This document shows, one piece after another, positions 31,368 through 39,476 of a stretch of 64,000 nucleotides of DNA (position 1 is its first letter; each line of letters opens with the position of its first letter). A program made the translations under genes and the position numbers. The DNA is taken from positions 248,001 to 312,000 of the forward strand of contig NZ_BAAAPC010000001.1 of assembly GCF_039530945.1 (NCBI RefSeq). The letters run 5' to 3'. The notes under the pieces were generated by a model that worked only from the letters and a program-made list of their open reading frames with translations, made no database searches and had not been told where the DNA came from. The stretch comes from Nocardiopsis_C rhodophaea. GTDB taxonomy: Bacteria; Actinomycetota; Actinomycetes; Streptosporangiales; Streptosporangiaceae.

Positions 31368-32573
31368 ATGCCCCTACGACTGCTCGTCCTCGCCCTGGCC
31401 GCGTTCGTCATGGGTACCGCGGAGTTCGTGATCACCGGTCTCCTGCCCGACGTCGCCGCCGGCCTTGATGTCTCGATCCCCACTGCCGGTGTGCTCATCT
31501 CCGGCTACGCGCTGGCCATCGTGGTCGGCGGACCGGCCGTGGCTCTGGCCGGATCCCGGCTGCCCCGCAAGGCGCTGCTCACCGGGGCCGTCGCCCTGTT
31601 CGCCGTCGGAAACGCGGTCTGCGCCCTGGCCCCCGTGTACGGGGTCCTCATGGGCGGGCGGGTGCTCGCCGCCCTCGGGCAGGCCGCGTTCCTGGGGGTC
31701 GGGTCGGTGGTCGCGGCCAACCTGGTACCCGCGCGCCAGCGCGCCCAAGCGATCGCCGTGGTGTTCACCGGCATCACCGTCGCCAACGTCATCGGCTCCC
31801 CGCTGGGCACCCTCGTGGGGCAGTACCTGGGGTGGCGCACCACGTTCTGGCTCATCGCCACCGCCGCCGTCCTTGCCCTCGCCGGGATCGCCGCGGCCGT
31901 GCCCCGGCAGCCCACCCCCGCCCCCACGAGCGTGCGGGGCGAGCTGGCGATGTTCGCGCGGGGGCGGGTGTGGATCGCGATCGCCACCGGCATGCTCGCC
32001 ATGGGCGCGGTGTTCGCGTCCTTCAGCTACATCGCGCCGCTGCTGACGCGGGTCACCGGGCTACCGCGCGAGATGATCACCCCGATGCTGGTCCTGTTCG
32101 GGCTGGGCATGGTCGCGGGCAATCTCGCGGGCGGGCGCGGCGCCGACCGCGACCGCGACCGCACCCTGCTGGCCGCGTTAGGTCTGCTCACCGTCTCCCT
32201 GGCGGCCCTCGCCCTCCTCGCGCCCTACCCTGTCCCGGCCGCGGTGGCCCTGGTCGCCGTCGGCGCCTCGGGCTTCGCCGCCGTGCCGGGGGTGCTGGCT
32301 GAGCTGATCAGCCTGGCCGGAGGCCAGTCCCCGCTCTCCGCGGCGGTCGGCGGCTCCGCCACGAACCTGGGGATGGCGCTGGGGGCCGCGCTCGGTGGGC
32401 TGACGATCGGCGCGGGACTGGGCTACACGTCCCCCACGTGGCTCGGAGCCGGCGCGGCGGCCCTGGGCATCGTCGTCGTGCTCGTCTCCGCCGCCGCGCG
32501 GCGCTCCGACCGCGGTGCGCGGGCGGAGGACACGGGCCCGGACGCGGAGTCCGAGGAGGCGCCCGCGGTCTGA
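31368..32573 (+). CDS. MFS exporter, DHA1 family
   Basis: 401 residues, about twelve helices. Helix 1 reads FVMGTAEFVITGLLPDV; SRLPRKALL is the loop 2-3 motif, and YLGWRTTFWLIA precedes helix 6. The ATG at 31368 has GGAGGAA about 7 bases upstream. It contains one in-frame TTA codon at 32178-32180, a rare codon that in streptomycetes makes expression depend on the bldA tRNA. Its position between tailoring genes suggests export of the tryptophan-derived product. The C-terminal tail is Asp/Glu-rich and cytoplasmic. Confidence 0.9.
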   Translation: MPLRLLVLALAAFVMGTAEFVITGLLPDVAAGLDVSIPTAGVLISGYALAIVVGGPAVALAGSRLPRKALLTGAVALFAVGNAVCALAPVYGVLMGGRVLAALGQAAFLGVGSVVAANLVPARQRAQAIAVVFTGITVANVIGSPLGTLVGQYLGWRTTFWLIATAAVLALAGIAAAVPRQPTPAPTSVRGELAMFARGRVWIAIATGMLAMGAVFASFSYIAPLLTRVTGLPREMITPMLVLFGLGMVAGNLAGGRGADRDRDRTLLAALGLLTVSLAALALLAPYPVPAAVALVAVGASGFAAVPGVLAELISLAGGQSPLSAAVGGSATNLGMALGAALGGLTIGAGLGYTSPTWLGAGAAALGIVVVLVSAAARRSDRGARAEDTGPDAESEEAPAV

Positions 32574-32595
32574 GGAATGGAGGAGGAGTGGGACA

Positions 32596-32641
32596 CAGCG
32601 CGGGGCGGGTGGCCCGGCTCGGGACCACCCGCCCCGCGCTG
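32596..32641. terminator. Bidirectional terminator
   Basis: A perfect 17-base inverted repeat (32596-32612 and 32625-32641) between the convergent exporter and WrbA-like genes. Confidence 0.7.
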
Positions 32642-32718
32642 CGCGGAAAGGGAATCGGGGGAAGAAGGGGGACGGGGACCGGAAGGAGAAAACGCGGGAC
32701 AGCGGAGGGGGAGCGGGG

Positions 32719-33339
32719 TCACTCCTCCCGCAGCGGTGCGACCAATTCGGCGATCCTGGCCAGCCGACCACCCTGGAAGCGGGCGGCCTTCAGCAGCGCT
32801 TTGGAGGGCGCCCCCTGGCTGGAGGGGTTGGCCAGGCCGTAGGGGTTACCCCCGGCCTCGTGGATGAGGTCGTAGTCGACGTAGCCCGTGGGAACGATGA
32901 GCGCGCCCCAGTGGTGCATCACGTTGTACAGCGACAGCAGGGTCGACTCCTGGCCGCCGTGCAGCTCATAGCTGCTGGTGAATCCGGTGACGGGCTTGTT
33001 GGCCAGCTCTCCGGCCTCCCACACCCCGCCCGCGCTGTCGATGAACTGCTTGAGCTGCGAGCTGACGTTGCCGAACCGGGTCGGTGTCCCGAACGCGAAT
33101 CCGTCCGCCCAGGTGAGGTCGTCAAGCGTCGCCGTCTCAATGTGCGACGTGGCCGCGAGATGGTCCCGCCATTCGGGGTTGTTCTCGATGGCCTTGGCCG
33201 GCGCGTGTTCGGCCACGCGCCGCAGCCGGACCTCGGCGCCGGCCTCCGCGGCCCCCTCGGCAATGGCTTCGGCCGTGGCGTGAACGTTTCCGGTCGACGA
33301 ATAGTAGATCACAGAGATTCGAGCGCTCATTCCACCCAT
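32719..33339 (-). CDS. WrbA-like NAD(P)H:quinone oxidoreductase (flavodoxin fold)
   Basis: 206 residues. The FMN phosphate loop is YYSSTGNVHATAEAI near the N-terminus. FAFGTPTRFGNVSSQLKQFIDSAGG and FTSSYELHGGQESTLLSLYNVMHHWGALIVPTGY are the WrbA signatures. It performs two-electron reduction of quinones, avoiding semiquinones. The ATG at 33339 has GGAG further upstream; a second ATG 9 bases in is an alternative. Together with the hydroquinone-reductase-like gene it suggests that quinoid intermediates arise in this pathway or that protection from them is needed. Confidence 0.88.
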   Translation of the reverse strand: MGGMSARISVIYYSSTGNVHATAEAIAEGAAEAGAEVRLRRVAEHAPAKAIENNPEWRDHLAATSHIETATLDDLTWADGFAFGTPTRFGNVSSQLKQFIDSAGGVWEAGELANKPVTGFTSSYELHGGQESTLLSLYNVMHHWGALIVPTGYVDYDLIHEAGGNPYGLANPSSQGAPSKALLKAARFQGGRLARIAELVAPLREE

Positions 33340-33620
33340 CTCGATCGCTCCAGGGGTTTTCGATTTCCCTTGCGAGCCTAGGGCGCGGAAACACGGGCGG
33401 ACAATATGAAAAAATCATGAACCGCCCGGGATTTCTCCATGGTGATGTGCCGCGAAAGAGCAGATAGAGAGCGCCGCGTGGAATCGTCCGGAAATGTCAC
33501 CGATGCCCCGTGGCGTGTTTTGTCGGTCCCGGGGCCCAGGCCGTCGGACGCACCGGCGGCCGATACCACCCGCGCGCCGGACCCGTCGGGTCCGGCGTCC
33601 GCCGATCGGAGGAGACTGCC
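33340..33620. promoter_or_regulatory. Divergent promoter region between wrbA-like and methyltransferase genes
   Basis: 281 bases between outward-facing genes. The part near 33395-33470 is the least GC-rich and is the likely promoter zone. No confident operator identified. Confidence 0.45.
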
Positions 33621-34694
33621 GTGACGATCACCGAGACCAGGACCACGGCCACCGCAGAGACCGCCTCCCCGCTGACCCGGCAGGACCTGGTCGGCACGGT
33701 GTTCGGGGCCGCCGCGTTCCAGGCCCTGAACGCCGGGTGCGAGCTCGGCCTGTTCGCGCTGCTCAACGGGGAGCCCGGGCTGACCGAGGAGGAGATCGCG
33801 TCCCGCCTCGACCTGCGCCCGCGCCCGACGCGGATCCTGCTGCTGGCGACCACCGCGCTGCGGCTCACCTCGCTGGACGGCGGCCGCTACCGCAACGCGG
33901 AGCTGATCGACTCCCTGTTCGCGGACGGCACCTGGGAGATCATCACCGACATGGTGGCCTTCGAGGCGCACATCGTCTACGAGGCCCAGGCCGACTTCAC
34001 CGCGTCGCTGCGGGCCGACACCAACGTGGGGCTGCGCCGGTTCGCGGGGGAGGGCGAGGACCTCTACCACCGCCTGGCCGCCCGGCCCGATCTGGAGCGC
34101 CTGTTCTACCGGTGCATGCGCTCCTGGTCCCGGCTGTCCAACCCGATCCTGGTGGACAAGGCCGACCTGACCGGGGTGCGCCGGGTGCTCGACGTGGGCG
34201 GCGGCGACGGGGTGAACGCCATCGCCCTGGCTCGGGCCAACCCGAATGTGGAGTTCACCGTGCTCGACCTGCCCGGCGCGGGGGCCATCGCCGAGCGCAA
34301 GATCGCCGAGGCCGGGCTCTCCGACCGCATCACCGTCGCCGAGGGCGACATCTTCGATGACGACTACCCCGAGGGCTACGACTGCGTACTCTTCGCTAAC
34401 CAGCTGGTGATCTGGTCGGCCGAACAGAACCTGCGCCTGCTGCGCAAGGCCCACCGCGCGCTGGCGGACGGCGGCCGGGTGCTGGTGTTCAACGCGATGT
34501 CGGACGCCACCAAAGACGGCCCGCTGTACGCGGCGCTGGACAACGTCTACTTCGCCACCCTCCCGGCCGCGCAGAGCACGCTGTACGACTGGGGCCAGTA
34601 CGAGCAGTGGCTCACCGAGGCGGGGTTCTCCCGGGTCGAGCGCCGCCCCGGAGAGACCTGGACCCCGCACGGCGTCATCAGCGGGGTGAAGTGA
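33621..34694 (+). CDS. SAM-dependent O-methyltransferase (DnrK/TcmO-like, plant-OMT fold)
   Basis: 357 residues. The N-terminal winged-helix dimerisation domain reads FQALNAGCELGLFALLNGEPGLTEEEIA in register. The C-terminal Rossmann domain has the SAM motif VLDVGGGDG, followed by VEFTVLDLPG and RITVAEGDIFDDDYPEGYD. The catalytic His common in this family is not where I expected it; LFANQLVIWSAEQ occupies that region. The GTG at 33621 has GGAGGAG about 8 bases upstream. It methylates a hydroxyl (or nitrogen) of a small aromatic molecule, here probably a hydroxylated tryptophan-derived intermediate. Confidence 0.9.
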   Translation: MTITETRTTATAETASPLTRQDLVGTVFGAAAFQALNAGCELGLFALLNGEPGLTEEEIASRLDLRPRPTRILLLATTALRLTSLDGGRYRNAELIDSLFADGTWEIITDMVAFEAHIVYEAQADFTASLRADTNVGLRRFAGEGEDLYHRLAARPDLERLFYRCMRSWSRLSNPILVDKADLTGVRRVLDVGGGDGVNAIALARANPNVEFTVLDLPGAGAIAERKIAEAGLSDRITVAEGDIFDDDYPEGYDCVLFANQLVIWSAEQNLRLLRKAHRALADGGRVLVFNAMSDATKDGPLYAALDNVYFATLPAAQSTLYDWGQYEQWLTEAGFSRVERRPGETWTPHGVISGVK

Positions 34695-34726
34695 CGCCGT
34701 CCGAGGCCGCGTTGCGTCCATGGATC

Positions 34727-34766
34727 GCGGCCGGTGGGCGGAGGCCGAGCTCCGCCCACCGGCCGC
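34727..34766. terminator. Bidirectional terminator
   Basis: A perfect 16-base inverted repeat (34727-34742 and 34751-34766) with an 8-base loop, between the convergent methyltransferase and flavin-reductase genes. Confidence 0.75.
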
Positions 34767-34779
34767 GAGGTCCGGCACG

Positions 34780-35310
34780 TCAGTGGGCGTCGAAGGTGCC
34801 GTACCGGCTGCCGAAGAAGACGAGGGGGTCGTGGTCGGCGCCGAGCCCGGCCGCCTCGACGCGGGCGACGACGATGTCGTGGTCGCCGGCCGTGTGCTCA
34901 TCGTCGATGGCGCAGTCCAGCCAGGCCAGGGCGTCGGCCAGCAGCGGCGCCCCCGACGGTGCCGGGAACCAGGACAGGCCGGCGAACTTCTCGGCGCCGC
35001 GGGTGGCGAACTGGGCCGAGACGGGGCGCTGCCCGCCGCCGAGGATGTTCAGGCAGCACCGGCCGGAGGCCCGGATCGACGGCCAGCTGGTGCTGGTGTG
35101 GGCGACGCAGAGCGCAACCAGCGGCGGGTCGAGGGAGACGGAGGTGAAGGAGTTGACGGCCATCCCGGTCGGCCGCCCCGCGGGGTCGATCGCCGTCACG
35201 GCGACCACCCCCGTGGCGAACCGGCCCAGGACGCGGCGGAACTCGCCGGGGTCGACCCCCGGAGGTTCCGGGGCGGTGAGGGTGAGCGTGCGGTGTGCCT
35301 GATCGCGCAT
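34780..35310 (-). CDS. Flavin reductase, HpaC/DIM6 family
   Basis: 176 residues. The FMN-binding split-barrel motifs are present: RRVLGRFATGVVAVTA, GMAVNSFTSVSLDPPLVALCV, NILGGGQRPVSAQFA, and the terminal GDHDIVVARVE. It supplies reduced flavin to a two-component monooxygenase, most likely the DszC/XiaF-like enzyme at 28931. I chose the ATG at 35310 (MRDQAHRTL), with AGGAG upstream; an earlier in-frame ATG would add a Pro-rich tail outside the family. Confidence 0.9.
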   Translation of the reverse strand: MRDQAHRTLTLTAPEPPGVDPGEFRRVLGRFATGVVAVTAIDPAGRPTGMAVNSFTSVSLDPPLVALCVAHTSTSWPSIRASGRCCLNILGGGQRPVSAQFATRGAEKFAGLSWFPAPSGAPLLADALAWLDCAIDDEHTAGDHDIVVARVEAAGLGADHDPLVFFGSRYGTFDAH

Positions 35311-35597
35311 GAGGGGATCACTCCTCGTCGAAGTGGGGTGCGGCGGGCCGGGACGGCCGTGCGAAACATCCACCGAATTGCCAGGTGCACAGCAGAATCG
35401 TCACAGAGCTTCCGGACTCCCGGTAGTGCGCGCGACACCGAAATCGGCTGACGAAATCACTTCCGCTCCATGAAAATGGCATGGCACCAATGCCCGTGAT
35501 CACCAGACGTGGGCGCGCGCCGATTTCAAGATCGTTTTTCGGCGGCGGCTCCACCTTCTCCTAGCGGGCAATTTGGGGTAATTTGTCGGAGGGCGCC

Positions 35598-36860
35598 GTG
35601 CTCCGGGAAGGGTCTGCGATCTCGATGGAGCCGGCGGGGGGTGGAATCGCGACCACAGGAGCGCAGGTAGTGGGAGTTGCGGCTGCCGAACACGAGAACG
35701 CCGGCCTGCACGCGACAGTCGGCATGGCCCCGCGCATCGCCCGGTCCATCATCGTCACGGTCTTCGGCGGGTTCTGCCTGATCGCCCTGCTGCACGTGTT
35801 CATGCTCCCGGTCGGCCCGCTCACGATCACGCTGTCCGTCGTGGCCATGGGCACCCTGCTCCTGCTCCAGCTCTGGTACTACCCCAACCAGCCGCGGACC
35901 CCGGGCCGCCCGCGCCGCGTGTATCTGGTGCTGGGGCTCCAGGCGTGCCTGGTCTACCTGCCGCTGTTCGTCTTCGGCCAGGCGTGGGTCGGGATGCCCG
36001 GGTTCCTCGCCGGAAGCGTGCTGCTGGTGCTCTCCCCGAAGGCCGCCTGGGCCGCGTTCGCGCTGATCGTCGCCAGCATGGCCGTCGCCCAGGCCCAGTT
36101 CGGCGGCGGGTACGTCGACGTCGCCTACACCACGGTGTCGACGCTGGTCACCGGATTGATCGTGTACGGCCTCTCACGCCTGCAGGGGCTGGTGCGCCAG
36201 CTGCACGAAGCGCAGCGGGAGCTCGCCGAGATCGCGGTCACCCACGAGCGCCTGCGCTTCGCCCGCGACCTGCACGACCTGCTCGGCTACAGCCTCTCCT
36301 CGATCACCCTGCGCACCGAGCTCGCGCACAAGCTGGTCCTGCGCCAGCCGCAGCGGGCGCGCGAGGAACTGGCGGAAACGCTGCGTACCAGCAGGCAGGC
36401 CCTGGCTGACGTCCGCACCGTGGCGCACGGCTACCGGGAGCTCTCCTTGGAGCAGGAGTGCCGGTCGGTCCGCTCGGTGCTCGCCGCCGCCGAGGTGGAG
36501 CTGGGGATGCGCGCCGACTACGGCGACCTCCCGGTACGGATCGCCACCGTGGTGGCGACCGTGCTGCGCGAGGGGGTCACCAACGTGCTGCGGCACAGCA
36601 GGGCCGAGAACTGCGAGATCACCATCTTCGAGGCGGACGGCGAGGTGAACGTCGAGATCCTCAACGACGGACTCGACGACGCTCTGCGGCCACCGGAACC
36701 GCGCAGCGGAAGCGGGCTGCACAATCTGTCGGAGCGGGTGCGGGCGCTGGGCGGCGGACTCACCGCCGAACCCACCAGCGAGGGCCGCTACCGGCTCGCG
36801 GTGCGGCTGCCGGTCCGGGCGCGCACGGATCTCGAACCCACGGAGACCCCCGCGGCTTAG
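35598..36860 (+). CDS. DesK-like sensor histidine kinase
   Basis: About 420 residues. Five or so membrane segments span roughly residues 45-190, followed by a short coiled region. The HisKA_3 dimerisation box is ERLRFARDLHDLLGYSLSSI, with the phospho-accepting His codon at 36273. The HATPase part has LREGVTNVLRHSRAENC (N box) and GSGLHNLSERVRALGG (G box). It autophosphorylates and passes phosphate to a NarL/DesR-type regulator. No regulator is adjacent; the candidate partner is at 43203-43808. The start is uncertain: I used the GTG at 35598 after GGAGG, but TTG 35583 or ATG 35625 are possible. Confidence 0.88.
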   Translation: MLREGSAISMEPAGGGIATTGAQVVGVAAAEHENAGLHATVGMAPRIARSIIVTVFGGFCLIALLHVFMLPVGPLTITLSVVAMGTLLLLQLWYYPNQPRTPGRPRRVYLVLGLQACLVYLPLFVFGQAWVGMPGFLAGSVLLVLSPKAAWAAFALIVASMAVAQAQFGGGYVDVAYTTVSTLVTGLIVYGLSRLQGLVRQLHEAQRELAEIAVTHERLRFARDLHDLLGYSLSSITLRTELAHKLVLRQPQRAREELAETLRTSRQALADVRTVAHGYRELSLEQECRSVRSVLAAAEVELGMRADYGDLPVRIATVVATVLREGVTNVLRHSRAENCEITIFEADGEVNVEILNDGLDDALRPPEPRSGSGLHNLSERVRALGGGLTAEPTSEGRYRLAVRLPVRARTDLEPTETPAA

Positions 36861-36927
36861 ATCGTCGATGGGAGTCGACCGACGCGGCCCGGCCAGGGAC
36901 CACTCCGAGCGTCCCGTCTCCCCCTCC

Positions 36928-36989
36928 GTTGATCCCGGCAATATCGACCGAATCTCGGCTGGAATTCGGTCGATATCGCCGAGATCAAC
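36928..36989. repeat. Inverted repeat, copy 1 of a dispersed element; probable terminator
   Basis: 26-base arms (36928-36953 and 36964-36989) with two mismatches around a 10-base loop. They share the core GATATCG...GAGATCAAC with the perfect repeat at 45231-45300. It lies between the convergent kinase and SARP genes, so it may act as a bidirectional terminator. Confidence 0.7.
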
Positions 36990-37032
36990 GCAAGGAGGGC
37001 GGGCCGGCCCGGGCGGGGCCGGCCCGCGTCGC

Positions 37033-38943
37033 TTATCCCACCGCCGACACCGCGCGCGCGGGGCGCTCGACCCCGACGTCCGCGGAGCTCAGCAGCGCCC
37101 TGCGGCGCACCGCCTCGGACAGGGTGAGCAGTGCCTGCTCGCGCGCGTAGAGGCCGAACAGCTCGCGCATCCGGTAGCGGGGCGGTTCACCCGGCGCCGC
37201 CGGTGCGGGATCCAGCAGACGCCGGTCCATCAGCGGGTTCAGCAGCCGTTCGGCGACGTCCGCGGGGACGCCGCCGGCGTGGGCGGCGGTGTCCAGGCCG
37301 ACATGCTCCTCCCCTCGCAGGCCGAGCACGTACCAGAGGTCGACGGCCGCTCCCGGCAGTCCCGCGAGTCTGCGGCGCAGTCCGTCCCGCGGATCCAGCG
37401 TGCCGCGGGTGAGGGCGTCGAGGCGCTGCCCCGGATCCGACAGCCGACGCAGGTACGCCGACAGGTCCGCGTCCGTGCGCCCGGCGAGGTGCGCCCCCGC
37501 CGCCCGGACCGTCATCGGCAGGTGCCCGGCGGCCCGCACGATGCCGTGGACCGCGGCGGGGGACTGCAGGACGCGTTCCAATCCGACCATGCTCGTCAGC
37601 AGCTCCACGGCCTCGTCGGTGGACAGGGCGTCCACCTCCACCGGGCGGCAGCCGGGGATCTCGGTCAGCGGCGCCCGCGCGGCGATCAGCACCGCCGAAC
37701 GCGGTCCGCCCGGCAGCAGCGGCCGCACCTGCCCCGCGGTCAGCACGTTGTCCAGCACCACCAGCACCCTGCGATCGCACAGCAGGGTGCGGTACAGCCC
37801 GACCCGCTGCCGGGGCGCCGAGGGGATGGCCGACTCGGCGACCCCGAGCCCGCGCAGGAAGCAGTGCAGCACCTCATCGGCGCTCTCCGTCTCGGGGGCG
37901 GCGAAGTCGGCGTAGAGCTGCCCGTCGGGGAAGCCGTCGCGCACGAGGTGGGCGGCGTGCACCGCCAGGGCCGACACCCCGGCGCCGGGCGGACCCGTCA
38001 GCGACTCGATCCGCGGCCGGTCCGCGGCGCCCCCGTCTCCGACGAGGACCCGGGAGACCCGGTCGACCTGGTCGGCGCGGCCCACGAAGTCGGGGATGTC
38101 CGACGGTAGCCAGGCCGGCGGTGTCGGGGGTGCCAAGGGTGCCGGGGCTGCCCCGCCCCCCGCGCCGTCGGCGGCGCGCCCGGGACCTCCGCGCACCGGC
38201 TCGCCCCGGAGGATCCGGCTATGCGTCTCGCTCAGGTGCGGGCTGGGCTCCAGCCCCAGCTCGGCCACGACGGCCTCGCGCCCCTGCTGGTAGACGGCCA
38301 GCGCTTCGGCGCGGCGGTCGGCCTCGTACAGCGCCGACATCAGGTGGCCGCGCAGCCGCTCGCGCAGAGGGTAGCGCCGCACCAGGGTGGTGAGCTCGTC
38401 GATCAGATCGTGGCCCCGACCGCACTCCAGCTCCAGCTCGACGCACTCCTCCAAGGCGCCGACCCGCCGCTCTTCCCATTGGGCGGCTACGGACTCGGCG
38501 AAGGGGGCGGAGACGTCGCCCAGTGCCGGACCGCGGAACAGGCCGAGCGCCTCGCGGTACCGGGCGATCGCCGCCCGCGGGTCACCCGCGGCTGCCTGCG
38601 CCCGCGCGCCGCGGGTCAGCCGCCGGAAGACGCACGCGTCCACCTGCTCCTCCGCGGCGCGCAGCGCGTAGCCGGACGCGGTCGTTTCGATGTGGTCGCT
38701 GTCGGCCCCGGCTTCGGCCAGGGAGCGGCGCAGCCGCCACACCGCTGTCTGGATCTGCTGTTCGGCCGAGCGCGGCGGGCAGCCGCCCCACACCGCCTCG
38801 ACCAGCACACCGACCGGGACCGTGCGGTTCACCTCGGCGAGCAGCTTCGCGAGCACGATGCGCCGTTGTGTCCTGCCCAGCGCGATGGGGCGTCGGTGTC
38901 CATCGAGCGCCACCTCCAATGGCCCGAGCATGCGAAAGAACAT
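37033..38943 (-). CDS. SARP-family pathway regulator with NB-ARC-like domain
   Basis: 636 residues. Residues 1-95 are an OmpR-like winged helix (GRTQRRIVLAKLLAEVNR, SAEQQIQTAVWRLRRSL). Residues 97-245 are a bacterial transcriptional activation domain, with PLRERLRGHLMSALYEADRRAEALAVYQ. From about 285 (DFVGRADQVDRV) an AfsR-type NTPase domain follows, but its P-loop at 317-325 reads GPPGAGVSA, with Val323 in place of the nucleotide-binding Lys. VLVVLDNV at 393-400 is Walker B. TPR repeats are absent. The ATG at 38943 has GGAG five bases upstream. It is divergent from the RiPP operon and is the likely pathway activator. Confidence 0.9.
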   Translation of the reverse strand: MFFRMLGPLEVALDGHRRPIALGRTQRRIVLAKLLAEVNRTVPVGVLVEAVWGGCPPRSAEQQIQTAVWRLRRSLAEAGADSDHIETTASGYALRAAEEQVDACVFRRLTRGARAQAAAGDPRAAIARYREALGLFRGPALGDVSAPFAESVAAQWEERRVGALEECVELELECGRGHDLIDELTTLVRRYPLRERLRGHLMSALYEADRRAEALAVYQQGREAVVAELGLEPSPHLSETHSRILRGEPVRGGPGRAADGAGGGAAPAPLAPPTPPAWLPSDIPDFVGRADQVDRVSRVLVGDGGAADRPRIESLTGPPGAGVSALAVHAAHLVRDGFPDGQLYADFAAPETESADEVLHCFLRGLGVAESAIPSAPRQRVGLYRTLLCDRRVLVVLDNVLTAGQVRPLLPGGPRSAVLIAARAPLTEIPGCRPVEVDALSTDEAVELLTSMVGLERVLQSPAAVHGIVRAAGHLPMTVRAAGAHLAGRTDADLSAYLRRLSDPGQRLDALTRGTLDPRDGLRRRLAGLPGAAVDLWYVLGLRGEEHVGLDTAAHAGGVPADVAERLLNPLMDRRLLDPAPAAPGEPPRYRMRELFGLYAREQALLTLSEAVRRRALLSSADVGVERPARAVSAVG

Positions 38944-39215
38944 GGCTACTCCAGGATCTGGTCATGGGACGATTTTGCAATTCCGATCCGGGTCGTCTGG
39001 GGTCGGCCCACCGGGCCTATTAGCGGTCGACTAACTCTCCCAAATTGCATCTCGGGGATGAAGTGGGCAGCTCATGAGCGCGCAGTGGGAATTAATGGGC
39101 CGATACATGACGAACGCATATAGGGATGCGTGATGCCTGCACTGCAAACGATCACGCCCGGTGGAGAAGAATGGCGCCAACTTCGACGCCGAGCAGTCGG
39201 GAAAAGGAGATTTCC
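38944..39215. promoter_or_regulatory. Divergent promoter region between the SARP and RiPP operon
   Basis: 272 bases between outward-facing genes, A+T-rich relative to its flanks, expected to hold the SARP promoter and the RiPP operon promoter. The strong ribosome-binding site AAAGGAGA (39203-39210) belongs to the precursor gene. I found no convincing SARP heptamer repeats by eye. Confidence 0.5.
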
Positions 39216-39476
39216 ATGATCGCCTTGCCTGAGGGCGCAGTGCGGCCGCCCTACGCTGAACCGGAGGCCGCCATTGGCCGGCCCGCCTTCGACATCGATC
39301 TGGTGATCGACGAATTCGACAGCTGGACCAGCCCGGAGAACGCGACCGTCGCCCCCACCACCACGTGCTTGTGCCTCCATTCGGCGCCCACAGCGGCCGC
39401 GACGCCCGGAGGGGTCCGGGCGTCGCGGCCGCTCCCGGCGCGCAGCGTCCCCGCGGGCGCAGGGGCGGTGGCCTAG
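39216..39476 (+). CDS. Candidate azol(in)e-peptide precursor
   Basis: 86 residues. The ATG at 39216 is preceded by a near-perfect AAAGGAGA at 5 bases, the best ribosome-binding site in the region. The N-terminal half is acidic and leader-like (FDIDLVIDEFDSW at 25-37). A Thr/Cys/Ser-rich stretch follows (TTTCLCLHS at 48-56), offering residues for conversion to (methyl)oxazol(in)es and thiazol(in)es. The stop TAG overlaps the GTG start of the YcaO gene, so the genes are coupled. The last 25 residues are low-complexity and are encoded partly by a strong hairpin, so the true core end is uncertain. I know no characterised precursor of this sequence. The assignment rests on leader character, location and the adjacent YcaO and SagB genes. 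Confidence 0.72.
   Translation: MIALPEGAVRPPYAEPEAAIGRPAFDIDLVIDEFDSWTSPENATVAPTTTCLCLHSAPTAAATPGGVRASRPLPARSVPAGAGAVA
39393..39432 (+). promoter_or_regulatory. Perfect hairpin inside the 3' end of the precursor gene (attenuator candidate)
   Basis: 18-base perfect arms (39393-39410 and 39415-39432) around GGGG, entirely within the precursor reading frame and about 45 bases before the YcaO start. A hairpin between precursor and modification genes could lower transcription into the enzymes, as known for other peptide operons. Here translation of the precursor tail would have to cross it. Confidence 0.65.

Noticed and set aside
39126..39215. Earlier start for the RiPP precursor
   Set aside because: The upstream codons are basic and unlike a leader. 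The AAAGGAGA site fits only the ATG at 39216.
39365..39475. Earlier start for the YcaO protein
   Set aside because: These codons overlap the precursor core and hairpin in another frame and are Gly/Arg-rich. The GTG at 39476 overlaps the precursor stop and begins recognisable family sequence.
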